This document shows positions 33,249-41,854 of a stretch of 64,000 nucleotides of DNA, one piece after another. The position numbers and the translations under genes are program-made. This DNA is from Legionellaceae bacterium (GTDB lineage Bacteria > Pseudomonadota > Gammaproteobacteria > Legionellales > Legionellaceae): positions 1-64,000 of the forward strand of contig JAFIFT010000025.1 of the NCBI GenBank assembly GCA_020831865.1, in the 5' to 3' direction. The notes beneath the pieces were generated by a model. The model saw only the letters and a program-made list of their open reading frames with translations. It ran no database searches and was not told where the DNA came from. The stretch's first letter is position 1, and every line of letters starts with the position of its first letter.

Positions 33249-33692
33249 TTATCCTAGATGGCCATGCGCGGTGATGATGATGGTTCTGCTGCCAGCCTGG
33301 TTACGGTGCTCACCGAGCACGATACCTTGCCAGGTGCCCAGGGCGATTTTCTGATCCCGAATAGGGAGGGTCAGACTGGCTCCCAGGAGGCTGTTTTTGA
33401 TGTGTGCTGGCATATCATCCTCGCCTTCTATCGTGTGGGTATATTGATGTCGGTTATCGGGAATCTGCTGATTGAACCACTGTTCCAGATCATGGCAGAC
33501 ATCAATGTCACAGCGCTCAGTGATGCAAAGCGAAGCGGAGGTATGTTGTAAAAAAAGGTTGACCAGGCCTATCTTGAAAGGGGGCATCTTTTGCAAAGTC
33601 CGCTCAATGTCACTTTGGATGAGATGAAAACCTCGTGGCAGGGGCGGAAGTTTCAGGATATCCTGCCAAAAACAATCAGGATTTTTGTTCAT
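33249..33692 (-). CDS. yjbQ: YjbQ/UPF0047 family protein
   Basis: 147 residues with the UPF0047 signature: LQHTSASLCITERCDIDV and HIKNSLLGASLTLPI, then GTWQGIVLGEHR and RTIIITAHG at the C-terminus. Members have weak thiamine-phosphate synthase activity in E. coli, but the physiological role is unsettled. The start lies 17 bp inside the upstream bolA-family gene, indicating translational coupling. Confidence 0.93.
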   Translation of the reverse strand: MNKNPDCFWQDILKLPPLPRGFHLIQSDIERTLQKMPPFKIGLVNLFLQHTSASLCITERCDIDVCHDLEQWFNQQIPDNRHQYTHTIEGEDDMPAHIKNSLLGASLTLPIRDQKIALGTWQGIVLGEHRNQAGSRTIIITAHGHLG

Positions 33693-34005
33693 GGGCCAAG
33701 CCTCCTTTGCAAGAGGGCGAGGAGGGCGTTAGCGATGCGCTATTTTGCCATTCCTCGGGGGTAAAGAGATGCAGGCTCAGTGCGTGCAGCCCGGTGGAAA
33801 ATTCAGGCATCAGCAGGCTGTTGACGGAGCGGTGACGCTGGATGCGACGACAGCTTTGAAAGTGATCACTGACGAGGGTAATTTTAAAATGGGTTTCTGA
33901 GCGGGCGGCAACCTGGTGTTGCTCTGATTCATCCTCCACCCGCAAATACACCGGGGTATACTGTGCTGTCAGCAGGGAATGGATACGTTGATAACGGGTA
34001 GGCAT
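33676..34005 (-). CDS. BolA-family protein
   Basis: 109 residues. The BolA fold is shown by YLRVEDESEQHQVAARSETHFKITLVSDHF and by the C-terminal HALSLHLFTPEEW. BolA proteins partner with monothiol glutaredoxins in Fe-S cluster handling and affect cell shape. The conserved histidine region (FKITLVSDHF...R-x-Q-R-H-R-S-V-N) is present. The gene overlaps yjbQ by 17 bp. It carries a longer, proline/serine-rich tail than usual, whose coding overlaps yjbQ. Confidence 0.9.
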   Translation of the reverse strand: MPTRYQRIHSLLTAQYTPVYLRVEDESEQHQVAARSETHFKITLVSDHFQSCRRIQRHRSVNSLLMPEFSTGLHALSLHLFTPEEWQNSASLTPSSPSCKGGLAHEQKS

Positions 34006-34277
34006 AACTTCATCATCCGAAAGGCTTCATTATCTTTTTATGCCAAGATAATGGAATGGATACAAAACAATTTTCGTAGTATAGCATAGCATTAAAGCGC
34101 CATATATAAAAATGATACTTGATATTTATGGCCAAGCCGATAGAATGGCTTTTTTTAAATCCTTGCTACAGCGTTGTCATGGTCGCTATTCTCCACAATG
34201 TGAAAATCCTGGTGAAAGGGCGGATATGCGCGTGGCTGAGCTGCGTGAAATAGTAACTTACAATGAAAGAGAACATG

Positions 34278-35693
34278 ATGCGTATCAGAACCCGTTTTGC
34301 ACCCAGCCCTACCGGCTCTCTTCATGTAGGCAGTGTTCGCACCGCTTTGTTTTCATGGTTGTTCGCACGCCGTCACCAGGGGCAATTTGTCCTGCGCATT
34401 GAAGATACCGATCAACAACGCTCCACGCAGGAATCTGTAGATGTCATTCTGCAAGGCATGGAGTGGATGGGCTTGCAAGCAGACGAAGGGCCTGTTTATC
34501 AGACCCAGCGCTATGAGCGCTACGCGGAAGTTGCCCGGCGTTTGCTAGATGAGGGCAAGGCTTATCGCTGTGAGTGCAGCAAAGAACGCTTGGAAAAGCT
34601 TCGGGCAGGGCAGTTGGCCGCAAAGGAGAAACCCCGCTATGATGGCCATTGTCGCGATAAAGCTCTGGGGGAGACCGATAAACCCAGTGTGATTCGTTTC
34701 CGTAATCCCTTGGAAGGGGAAGTGTTCTTTATCGATAAGGTGTATGGTGAAATTCGTGTCAGCAATCAGGAATTGGACGACTTGGTTATGGTTCGTTCGG
34801 ATGGCCATCCTACCTATAATTTTGCAGTTGTTGTTGATGATTGGGATATGGAAATCAGCCATGTGATTCGTGGCGATGATCACATCAGCAATACGCCCAG
34901 ACAAATTAATATCTTCCAAGCCCTTGGCGCCCCAGTACCCGTTTTTGCGCATTTGCCGATGATCCTCGGTGAGGATGGCAAGCGCCTGTCCAAGCGGCAT
35001 GGGGCCGTCAGTGTTCTTGAATTTAAAAAAATGGGAGTTCTTCCCCAAGCGTTGTTAAATTATCTGGCACGCCTGGGTTGGTCGCACGGTGATCAGGAAA
35101 TTTTTTCTATAGCGGACATGATGACGCTTTTTGATTTAAGTCATGTGTCGCGTGGGGTCGCCAGTTTTAATTATGAAAAACTCTTCTGGTTGAATCAGCA
35201 TTATCAACGTACAGAACCAGCCCAAGAGGTGGCGGACCGTCTTCGATGGCACTTTGAACAGGCGGGCGTAGATTATCACAAAGGCCCCTCCCTGACGGAG
35301 TTGGTCAGCATTCAGGCCGAGCGCTGCAAAACGTTGGCTGAAATGCTGGAAAAAAGTCATTACTTTTATCAGGAAAGGATAGAATATGATGAAGCGGCCG
35401 TTAAAAAGCATCTGCGTCCGGTAGTCTATGAGCCCCTACAATTAATCCATCAAAAATTGGCGGCACTGCCCACTTGGGACAAGGATAATGTCCAGGCTGT
35501 GATTAATGACGTTTGTGCGGTCTTTGCCTTGGCGATGGCCAAAATTGCCCAACCCTTACGCGTTGCTGTGACGGGAACATCCATGTCGCCCTCGATTGAC
35601 CATACCCTGCTGATGATTGGCAAAGAACGTTGTCTTAGCCGTTTGCAAGAAGCCCTGGAGCGGATTGCGCAACGGAAAGAGTCCGCCCAATAA
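34278..35693 (+). CDS. gltX: Glutamyl-tRNA synthetase
   Basis: Class I synthetase charging tRNA-Glu. The HIGH-type motif is APSPTGSLHVGSVRTA near the N-terminus and the KMSKS-type motif is KRLSKRHGAVSV near 240. The length of 471 aa is normal. ATG at 34278 is chosen because MRIRTRFAPSPTG is the usual N-terminus and AAAGAG is 6 nt upstream; in-frame ATGs at 34263 and 34275 also exist. It is monocistronic, divergent from the bolA gene. Confidence 0.96.
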   Translation: MRIRTRFAPSPTGSLHVGSVRTALFSWLFARRHQGQFVLRIEDTDQQRSTQESVDVILQGMEWMGLQADEGPVYQTQRYERYAEVARRLLDEGKAYRCECSKERLEKLRAGQLAAKEKPRYDGHCRDKALGETDKPSVIRFRNPLEGEVFFIDKVYGEIRVSNQELDDLVMVRSDGHPTYNFAVVVDDWDMEISHVIRGDDHISNTPRQINIFQALGAPVPVFAHLPMILGEDGKRLSKRHGAVSVLEFKKMGVLPQALLNYLARLGWSHGDQEIFSIADMMTLFDLSHVSRGVASFNYEKLFWLNQHYQRTEPAQEVADRLRWHFEQAGVDYHKGPSLTELVSIQAERCKTLAEMLEKSHYFYQERIEYDEAAVKKHLRPVVYEPLQLIHQKLAALPTWDKDNVQAVINDVCAVFALAMAKIAQPLRVAVTGTSMSPSIDHTLLMIGKERCLSRLQEALERIAQRKESAQ

Positions 35694-35910
35694 GCCTGGA
35701 GCGTCGGTAGAGCAGGTCTGGTCTGCTGCTGAACTGGCCGCTGTTTTTGCCAACCTTTTGGTATAAGAGGCGGGTTACAGAATGCAAGGGATAACTCCCA
35801 CAAACTTTGCAGTCGATCCCTCTCCAACGGCGTCTGTCTTGTAAGTTTTTCTTTTTTTCAGTTCCAGCATCCGCTATGATACAGAATATATTCCCCAACA
35901 GATTGTTTCT

Positions 35911-36495
35911 ATGAAATTTTTCAAGCCATTATTTTTAACGCTTATTTTAGGTTATAGCTGTGCGCCTATGGCTGCGGTACAGGATATGTATTATCGTATT
36001 TTCTGGAATCCGGATCTGAATGGCAAGCGGCTGGCCTATTGCTATGCGGATGGCAAGTCCTGTGGGAAACGTGTCGCTGATCAATTTTGCCATAAATTGG
36101 GCTACGAGAAGTCGGTCGAACATATCGAAGCGCACAATGTCGGTCTGACTCACTTTATTGACGCGCCGATACGTTGTCGGGGCTGGAACTGTCAGGGATT
36201 CAAGGCAATTCGTTGTGCGGCACAAATCCCGCATAAGCCTCCGAAACAATGGCATTATCGTTTCCAGAAATTTGTGTATCCCCGGTTTGAAAACTATCGG
36301 GTTGACTGGTGTTATGATGGGAAAAGTGGTTGTGGTCGTCGAGCAGCTTTTTCATTTTGCCGGCAGATGGGCTTTTACAATGTAAAGTCCTTCCAGCGAC
36401 AAGATAAAATTGCGGCGACAAGGGCGATTGGTAATCAAAAACTATGTTTCCAGACGGGATGTACGGGATTCAGTTATATTGATTGTTCGCGCTAA
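35911..36495 (+). CDS. Secreted Cys-rich protein with two internal repeats
   Basis: 194 residues with a signal peptide (about 1-22, ending PMAAV). The mature part is two copies of a roughly 65-residue unit. Unit 1 (about 40-103) reads LAYCYADGKSCGKRVADQFC ... RCRGWNCQGFKAIRC; unit 2 (about 131-194) reads VDWCYDGKSGCGRRAAFSFC ... KLCFQTGCTGFSYIDC. Each has cysteines in the order YC/WC, SC/GC, FC, RC/LC, NC/GC, IRC/IDC, so six per unit, which can form three disulfides each. I do not know a function. The arrangement suits a periplasmic or secreted protein. Confidence 0.8.
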   Translation: MKFFKPLFLTLILGYSCAPMAAVQDMYYRIFWNPDLNGKRLAYCYADGKSCGKRVADQFCHKLGYEKSVEHIEAHNVGLTHFIDAPIRCRGWNCQGFKAIRCAAQIPHKPPKQWHYRFQKFVYPRFENYRVDWCYDGKSGCGRRAAFSFCRQMGFYNVKSFQRQDKIAATRAIGNQKLCFQTGCTGFSYIDCSR

Positions 36496-36876
36496 GAGGT
36501 ACCAAAGCGGTAAGCGTTTGCGCTTGATTACTGCATTGGTGAAAAATCACATCAATGTCGTGCTTGCAGGATGTGAGGGCTGAAATGGGCTTGTTCTTTG
36601 ACGTGCCACAGTCCGGCTCGGCACCCCATGGTTTGGGGCTGTGAAGGAGATGGTCGGCTCGTTTGCCTTGGAGCGAGCCTTAAATACGCCGGTCGCCTTT
36701 GCATGGTTAGGATTATAGGCCAAAAACAGGAAAAAAAAATCAAAGTTATCGGTTAGTGGCTATAATTTATATATTATGCGCAAAATAAGTGTTTTTTTTG
36801 GCGCTGCTGGTGAAAGACGAGAGCATTTGTTAATACTTACCTCTTTTGGTAAGCACAGTGACTTAAGGATGAGCGA
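36496..36876. other. Intergenic region upstream of fleQ
   Basis: About 380 bp without a supported gene. A small inverted repeat CTTACC/GGTAAG at 36836-36853 lies just upstream of the fleQ Shine-Dalgarno. A weak GGCTCG/CGAGCC stem near 36655-36680 could terminate the upstream transcript. The last 120 bp are AT-rich and should hold the fleQ promoter. Confidence 0.45.
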
Positions 36877-38283
36877 ATGAAAAAGGCGTACAATTATCTT
36901 TTAATTGATGAAAATGTTTCCAGATTAGATAAGATTTCTACTCTAATGAATTTTGTTGGAGAGCAGGTACTGTGTACCAGACCTGAAAGCTGGACTGGCC
37001 ATCCTTACCTCACGATGAAAGCGATATTTCTCGGTTGTCCAGACTCACGCTCCCAGACAGAGCATCTGTTGAACCAATGTACGAATCTGGCGTCCATTGT
37101 GCCTTTGGTCCTGCTGGACAATCAGTGGCCTGAGCTGGCAGCGGAGCGCGAGCATGTGATCGCCTGCCTTGATTTACCCTTTAGTTACAACCAACTGCTG
37201 GATGTGCTGCATAAATGTCAAATAGCAGAAGAGCTGTTGCAGGTGGCTGGCAACCAAATGGCCATCGGTGACAGTATGCGCACCTTAATTGGCAATAGTG
37301 CCGCCATGTGTCAGGTTAGACGTTTGATTAAACAGGTGGCACCCACCGATGCTACGGTATTGATCCTCGGTGAGTCCGGAACCGGAAAAGAAGTGGTGGC
37401 TCGTAATATTCATGGACTGTCGCAACGGCGCAGCAAACCCTTCGTACCCATTAACTGTGGTGCCATTCCCGCTGAGCTTTTGGAAAGTGAGTTATTTGGG
37501 CATGAAAAAGGAGCTTTCACCGGCGCTATTACCGCACGGCAGGGGCGTTTTGAACTAGCCAGTGGCGGTACTCTGTTTCTTGATGAAATAGGCGATATGC
37601 CCCTTCCCATGCAGGTCAAGCTATTGCGCGTTTTACAGGAAAAGTGTTTTGAACGGGTAGGATCCAATAAGAGTATTGCGGCAAACGTCAGAATTATTGC
37701 CGCGACGCATCGCAATCTTGAACAAGCCATTTTTGAGGGGAAATTCAGAGAAGACCTGTTTTATCGATTGAATGTTTTTCCGGTTGAGATGCCGGCACTG
37801 CGCTTACGCCATGATGATATTGGACTTTTAATTAATGAGTTGGTGAGTCGACTGGAGACAGCAGGGCGTCCTGGAGTGCGATTTTTACCGGCAGCCATGG
37901 ATGTTTTAAGCCAATACCACTGGCCGGGCAATGTGCGTGAATTGGCTAATCTTGTGGAGCGTATGTCAATTTTGATGCCCAATGGTATTATTGATATTGA
38001 TGATTTACCTGGGCGTTTTCAAGAGACCTCATTGCCCTCAAACCATAATATCGCCGGCACGGAACGAGAAGCCTTGCTGGCGGAGGTCAGTGAGCATGAA
38101 ATGGATGGCGATGGTATTGATTTGAAGGAACATTTGGTTAAAACAGAGTTGGCATTAATTTGTCAGGCTCTGGAGGATTGTGACTGGGTTGTGGCCCGGG
38201 CTGCCGTGCTTTTGAACATGCGTCGAACCACATTGGTTGAAAAAATGCGCAAATATGGCATCACGCGACCTGAGAAAGCCTGA
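36877..38283 (+). CDS. fleQ: Sigma-54-dependent regulator FleQ
   Basis: A 468-residue bacterial enhancer-binding protein. The N-terminal FleQ domain (1-120) is a degenerate receiver lacking an obvious phospho-acceptor pocket. The AAA+ domain has Walker A GESGTGKE (165-172), the sigma-54 contact loop GAFTGA (212-217) and Walker B GTLFLDEIGD (231-240). The C-terminal Fis-type helix-turn-helix is near 440-465 (AAVLLNMRRTTLVEKMRKYG). FleQ is the master regulator of flagellar genes in Pseudomonas and Legionella and can bind c-di-GMP. The c-di-GMP protein at 50998 could be connected functionally. Confidence 0.94.
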   Translation: MKKAYNYLLIDENVSRLDKISTLMNFVGEQVLCTRPESWTGHPYLTMKAIFLGCPDSRSQTEHLLNQCTNLASIVPLVLLDNQWPELAAEREHVIACLDLPFSYNQLLDVLHKCQIAEELLQVAGNQMAIGDSMRTLIGNSAAMCQVRRLIKQVAPTDATVLILGESGTGKEVVARNIHGLSQRRSKPFVPINCGAIPAELLESELFGHEKGAFTGAITARQGRFELASGGTLFLDEIGDMPLPMQVKLLRVLQEKCFERVGSNKSIAANVRIIAATHRNLEQAIFEGKFREDLFYRLNVFPVEMPALRLRHDDIGLLINELVSRLETAGRPGVRFLPAAMDVLSQYHWPGNVRELANLVERMSILMPNGIIDIDDLPGRFQETSLPSNHNIAGTEREALLAEVSEHEMDGDGIDLKEHLVKTELALICQALEDCDWVVARAAVLLNMRRTTLVEKMRKYGITRPEKA

Positions 38284-38367
38284 GCGAACAGAGCCATTGC
38301 AAAGGCGTGCAAGAGATGTGCTCAGGTTAAAGTGGCAAAATACTGCCCAGCATGCGTTGTTTCCGCA

Positions 38368-38643
38368 CTACTCCGGTTTTTTTCTCTCCTTTTTAGGTTC
38401 AACAGGAGGAACGTCCTTGGGGGGAGTCATTTCAGGAGGTGTGGTTTCTGCTGCTTTGGTTGGTGCAGCTTGGGTTTTTTGGGGTGGGGTATGGACTACC
38501 TCGCTTTTTTCTTCTTCGGGTAATTCGCGCGCTTTTTGATAATCATCAATAATTTCACTGACGCTTTTTTTGAGATCACGTGCAAACTTGCCCGCAAAAT
38601 CCATGACTTCTTTAAAATTGGGCATGGCAGATTTTTTGGTCAT
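38368..38643 (-). CDS. Small protein with basic proline-rich tail
   Basis: 91 residues, not recognised. Residues 1-50 look like an amphipathic helical region (FKEVMDFAGKFARDLKKSVS), and residues 55-91 are Pro/Glu/Lys-rich (PPQKTQAAPTKAAETTPPEM). There is a strong Shine-Dalgarno (GGAGG, 7 nt from the ATG). It is convergent with fleQ. No membrane helix or signal peptide. Confidence 0.65.
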   Translation of the reverse strand: MTKKSAMPNFKEVMDFAGKFARDLKKSVSEIIDDYQKARELPEEEKSEVVHTPPQKTQAAPTKAAETTPPEMTPPKDVPPVEPKKERKKPE

Positions 38644-38809
38644 GGTGGAGCCTCCATTGGTTTACGTTAAGATTAGTATAGAATATTTTTAATAACAATG
38701 GGGTATTCTGAATTTTTTGTCCGGTACAAAGTTCTGAATTGACAATGCATTATGAATTTTTTTTTGCTATGATAAGAAGTGATGGATAAAATAAACAGGG
38801 AGAGACAAC

Positions 38810-39079
38810 ATGAGAAAACTATTAATCTTGCTTGCGGCATGTTCTTTAACGTTGGGATTGACGGCTTGTGGCGATCCGGCTGAAAGAAAAGATGAGCATA
38901 GAGCAGAGCAGGTAACTGATGATGGTAGAAAATTAGATGCCGCTGTTGACGGTACGCACCAACAGCTGAATGAAGGTGCTGCTCCTGCCACTCCACCCGC
39001 TCATGACAGCGGCAGTGCGCATGATGGTGTTGACACTGGTGTTGACACTGGTGCTGATGCTGGTACTCATACGCAATAA
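38810..39079 (+). CDS. Small lipoprotein
   Basis: 89 residues. The signal peptide ends in the lipobox LTAC (Cys20), so it should be lipidated and processed by LspA. The mature part is hydrophilic and acidic with a short repeated tail (GVDTGVDTGADAG), encoded by a 12-bp tandem repeat near 39027-39065 that may vary in copy number. Shine-Dalgarno AGGGAGAG precedes the ATG. Terminator follows at 39110. Confidence 0.8.
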   Translation: MRKLLILLAACSLTLGLTACGDPAERKDEHRAEQVTDDGRKLDAAVDGTHQQLNEGAAPATPPAHDSGSAHDGVDTGVDTGADAGTHTQ

Positions 39080-39109
39080 TTCTTGTTGTCAGGCGTATGC
39101 ATTGTTATG

Positions 39110-39141
39110 AAACCTTACCGTTTTGGCGGTAAGGTTTTTTT
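39110..39141 (+). terminator. Intrinsic terminator after the small lipoprotein
   Basis: AAACCTTACCG (39110-39120) pairs with CGGTAAGGTTT (39127-39137) around a TTTTGG loop, followed by more T residues. It is 31 bp past the stop codon. Confidence 0.92.
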
Positions 39142-39753
39142 ATGTCACACGGCGGGTTAATTCTGGTTGTGCTCCGCCAGAGTTAGATTGTGCTGCGAAA
39201 TCTCCCTTAGGTAGTATTTTGTATAGGCGGACACATTGGCCTGTATTTTGCGCGTCTGATGAAAAAGGCACTTTGGGAGGCGTGCTATGCCGTTTTCGTA
39301 AACATGACCAGGTCTTGCAAAAGACAACCCTGATCAATCCATACGCCAGAATGCGCTCGGTGGCTGGCATGTTGCCCAATATTCTGGCAATGGACAGGAG
39401 TGCGGTCCTATTTCGTCAAGCGGCTAGCTCTTTTGTAGCTGACGAGTGGTGGAAAACAGCACTATATATCTGCCTATGGTCACAGCAGAGCGCAGGGTGG
39501 TGTTTTGCGTCAAAAATATGCCTAAAAAATGGACTAAAGACCTAGTGCTCTGATTAGGGATGTTTTTTTGTGTCAATATTTTGGCCATTTCGAGCATATT
39601 TGGTCGTAAATTTGACGGTTGTTCGATTTTTGGTGCAATATTTTATGAATAAAAATACAAAATACCTCAAAAATCACCCATTTTTTGTAAAAAAATGGCA
39701 CATGTATTGCTTGAGGGTAAGGGTACACTTACTTTTATGCTCGGGAGTTTACT
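39142..39753. other. Intergenic region of about 600 bp, no convincing gene
   Basis: The first part (to about 39545) contains an open frame of 140 codons starting inside the terminator; it lacks a Shine-Dalgarno and recognisable protein features, so I do not call it. The last 200 bp are strongly AT-rich with runs of T and A and should contain the promoter of the operon starting at 39754. Confidence 0.45.
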
Positions 39754-40509
39754 ATGAAAATGATAGAAACCTATATTGAGTCAAAGCAACAGGAATTTAT
39801 GGGACATCCTTTTTTTGCTTTGTTAGAAAAAATGGAAAATATTGAGGAGATCAGCACGTTTGTACCGGAGCTTACTTTTTGGGCCATGACCTTTCAGGAT
39901 ATTCTGCGTATTAATGAAGAACGGGTGCGTGATCCCTATCTCAAAAAGATTGCCCGCCACCACCGTTTGGAAGATGCAGGTCATGAAAAGTGGTTTTTAC
40001 ATGATAAGAAGCTTATCGCATCGTTAGCAAAAAATCAGGAGGCTGATAAAGAGGATGTAAGATGGCTGTATTCCAAAGATTGTCAGTTAACGCGTGATGC
40101 TGCGTATGCTATTATGTCTGAAATCTACAAAGCAGAAGATGAGCGTATTAATATCGCTTTGTTACTGACCCTGGAATCTTCAGGTCATGTCTTCTTTGAG
40201 AAAGTGGTGCAGCAGGTTAAAAAAACAGGACAAGATAAAAATTTGAAATATTTTTCCAGCTCGCACCTGGAAGTAGAGCTAGCCCATGCCATGTTTGAAG
40301 AAGAAATGGAAAAACAACTCTTTGCGATTAAATTGCCCATTGAGGTGCGACGAGAAGGATTAAAAATGGTTGATCGATGCTATGCCGCTTTTCATCGCAT
40401 GTTTGATGGTTTGGTTATCGTCTGTCAGGAACGTATTGCGCAGATTCAAAAGGGAGAGACGCAAAATGCAGCAACGGCAGTGGACATCGTCAACGATCAA
40501 GCAGTTTGA
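39754..40509 (+). CDS. Haem-oxygenase-fold iron enzyme (HDO/CADD-like)
   Basis: 251 residues, all-helical, resembling the TenA/PqqC/haem-oxygenase superfamily. Candidate metal ligands follow the HDO pattern: E54, E73 and H77 in RHHRLEDAGHEKWFLHD, then H145/E149 (SGHVFFEKV), then H171, E175 and H178 in SSHLEVELAHAMFEEE. HDO-type enzymes (UndA, SznF, Chlamydia CADD) use a di-iron site and O2 for oxidative C-C or N-oxygenation chemistry; the substrate here is unknown. Shine-Dalgarno CGGGAG. The next gene starts 44 bp before its stop, suggesting the two act together. Confidence 0.8.
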   Translation: MKMIETYIESKQQEFMGHPFFALLEKMENIEEISTFVPELTFWAMTFQDILRINEERVRDPYLKKIARHHRLEDAGHEKWFLHDKKLIASLAKNQEADKEDVRWLYSKDCQLTRDAAYAIMSEIYKAEDERINIALLLTLESSGHVFFEKVVQQVKKTGQDKNLKYFSSSHLEVELAHAMFEEEMEKQLFAIKLPIEVRREGLKMVDRCYAAFHRMFDGLVIVCQERIAQIQKGETQNAATAVDIVNDQAV

Positions 40510-41854
40510 AGCTGCCTCCGGTTTAAGACTGCTCTATGATAAGAGCAGTCTTGACCACTATAATCACGACTTTGGAGGCCTGTACCGGGGACAGGCTTTT
40601 GCCGTTTTTAAACCCCGCACTCTGGACGAGATACAACATTTTCTGCGTTTTGCCCATCATCATCAACTGGCCTATACCATACGTTGTCATGGTATGAGTC
40701 AGTCTGGTCAGTCACTGGCTTGCTCCGGGGATGTGGTTTTGGATGTCAGTTTGCTGAATTTGCGCTGCAGTTGGCAAGGCGATACCTTGGCGGTTGGTTG
40801 CAGTGTGACCTGGCGTCGTTTACTGGAGAATGCGCTGTCGCATCATCAACTGCCCCCGGTGTTTCCCTACAATACCCGTTTATCGGTTGGTGGAATTTTA
40901 TCTGCCGGTGGACTGGGTTCCGCCAGCCCGAGGTGGGGTACTTGTGCAAGCTACGTGCGTTCGCTGTTGGTCTTAACGGTGGATGGTCTGCTGCAGCGGT
41001 GCAGCCCACGGGAAAATCAGCGATTATTTGAAGCTGTTTTATCAGGGGTGGGGCAGTTTGCGGTACTGTATGAGGCTGAATTGGAACTGGTATCTGCGGC
41101 AAGCCAGCTTCAACTGCACAAGCTCTATTTCTCTGATCATCAGCATTGGATTGACGCACAGTATACGCTCAAAGACAATGTTGATTACTTGGAGGCATAC
41201 TGCCAGTTCACTCACCCGACAGAGGGGACGGTCTTTGAGGCACCACGCTATTGTCTGTCGATCGCGGTCGATGCGGAAAATTCTGCGCATATTCCCTCGC
41301 TGATAGCCTCTGTGGTACCCGCGGACTACGAGGCTGTGCAGACGCTTGACATGATAGACTATATTCTGCGCCATGAGCCGCGTATCAGCCAAATGATGGC
41401 CAAACCTTACTGTGATTTTTATCATCCCTGGTTTGAGTGTTATATTCCTCGCACTGTGTTGTATCAGCATCTGGGAGCATGGATTGCCAGCTATCCCAGA
41501 GCTCTTGGGCCATTGCTCCATTGTTTTCCCGTGGCAGCGAAACACTCTCGCTTTTTTCAAATGCCTGAGGATAGTGAGACGATGACGTTAAATATACTCA
41601 GTCCCGGTGTGCCGGCTGAGCATCTCAAAGACTGTCAACAGTGGCTGTTGGCATTGGATGATTTTTTACGTCAAAATGGGGGCAAGCGTTATTTATCGGG
41701 CTGGATACCACAAGCTGGCAATAGTAAATATTGGCAGCAACATTTTGACCAGGATTGGCAAGCCTGGCAAGATAGAAAAGTCTCTTTGGATCCTAACGGT
41801 GTATTGCGATCACAAATGTTGCATGCTGATCATGGCAAAGTAGAGGAAACATGA
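40466..41854 (+). CDS. FAD-binding (PCMH) oxidase, cytokinin-dehydrogenase-like
   Basis: 462 residues. The FAD-binding PCMH domain (about 40-200) shows FAVFKPRTLDEIQHFLRFA, LSVGGILSAGGLGSASPRWG and LFEAVLSGVGQFAVLYEAEL, closest in pattern to cytokinin dehydrogenases and related amine/alcohol oxidases. The usual covalent-FAD motif GRGHS reads CHGMS (74-78), so the histidine that binds FAD is replaced by Met77 and the flavin is probably non-covalent. The start at 40466 has GGGAGA upstream and lies inside the HDO-like gene. The stop overlaps the lspC start (ATGA). Substrate unknown. Confidence 0.85.
   Translation: MQQRQWTSSTIKQFEAASGLRLLYDKSSLDHYNHDFGGLYRGQAFAVFKPRTLDEIQHFLRFAHHHQLAYTIRCHGMSQSGQSLACSGDVVLDVSLLNLRCSWQGDTLAVGCSVTWRRLLENALSHHQLPPVFPYNTRLSVGGILSAGGLGSASPRWGTCASYVRSLLVLTVDGLLQRCSPRENQRLFEAVLSGVGQFAVLYEAELELVSAASQLQLHKLYFSDHQHWIDAQYTLKDNVDYLEAYCQFTHPTEGTVFEAPRYCLSIAVDAENSAHIPSLIASVVPADYEAVQTLDMIDYILRHEPRISQMMAKPYCDFYHPWFECYIPRTVLYQHLGAWIASYPRALGPLLHCFPVAAKHSRFFQMPEDSETMTLNILSPGVPAEHLKDCQQWLLALDDFLRQNGGKRYLSGWIPQAGNSKYWQQHFDQDWQAWQDRKVSLDPNGVLRSQMLHADHGKVEET

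Noticed and set aside
34112-34277. Open frame upstream of and into gltX, considered as a leader peptide
   Set aside because: No run of one amino acid, no clear Shine-Dalgarno, and it continues far into gltX in another frame.
36552-36743. 63-codon minus-strand frame upstream of fleQ
   Set aside because: No Shine-Dalgarno and low-quality translation; likely chance.
38673-38996. Minus-strand frame opposite the small lipoprotein
   Set aside because: The plus-strand lipoprotein has a lipobox, a good Shine-Dalgarno and a terminator; the antisense frame has none.
39027-39065. CRISPR-like short repeats
   Set aside because: These are 12-bp in-frame coding repeats (VDTG units) in a lipoprotein, without spacers.
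39123-39545. 140-codon open frame after the lipoprotein terminator
   Set aside because: It starts inside the terminator hairpin, has no Shine-Dalgarno and its translation shows no protein-like pattern. The opposite strand also has an open frame here, so neither is convincing.
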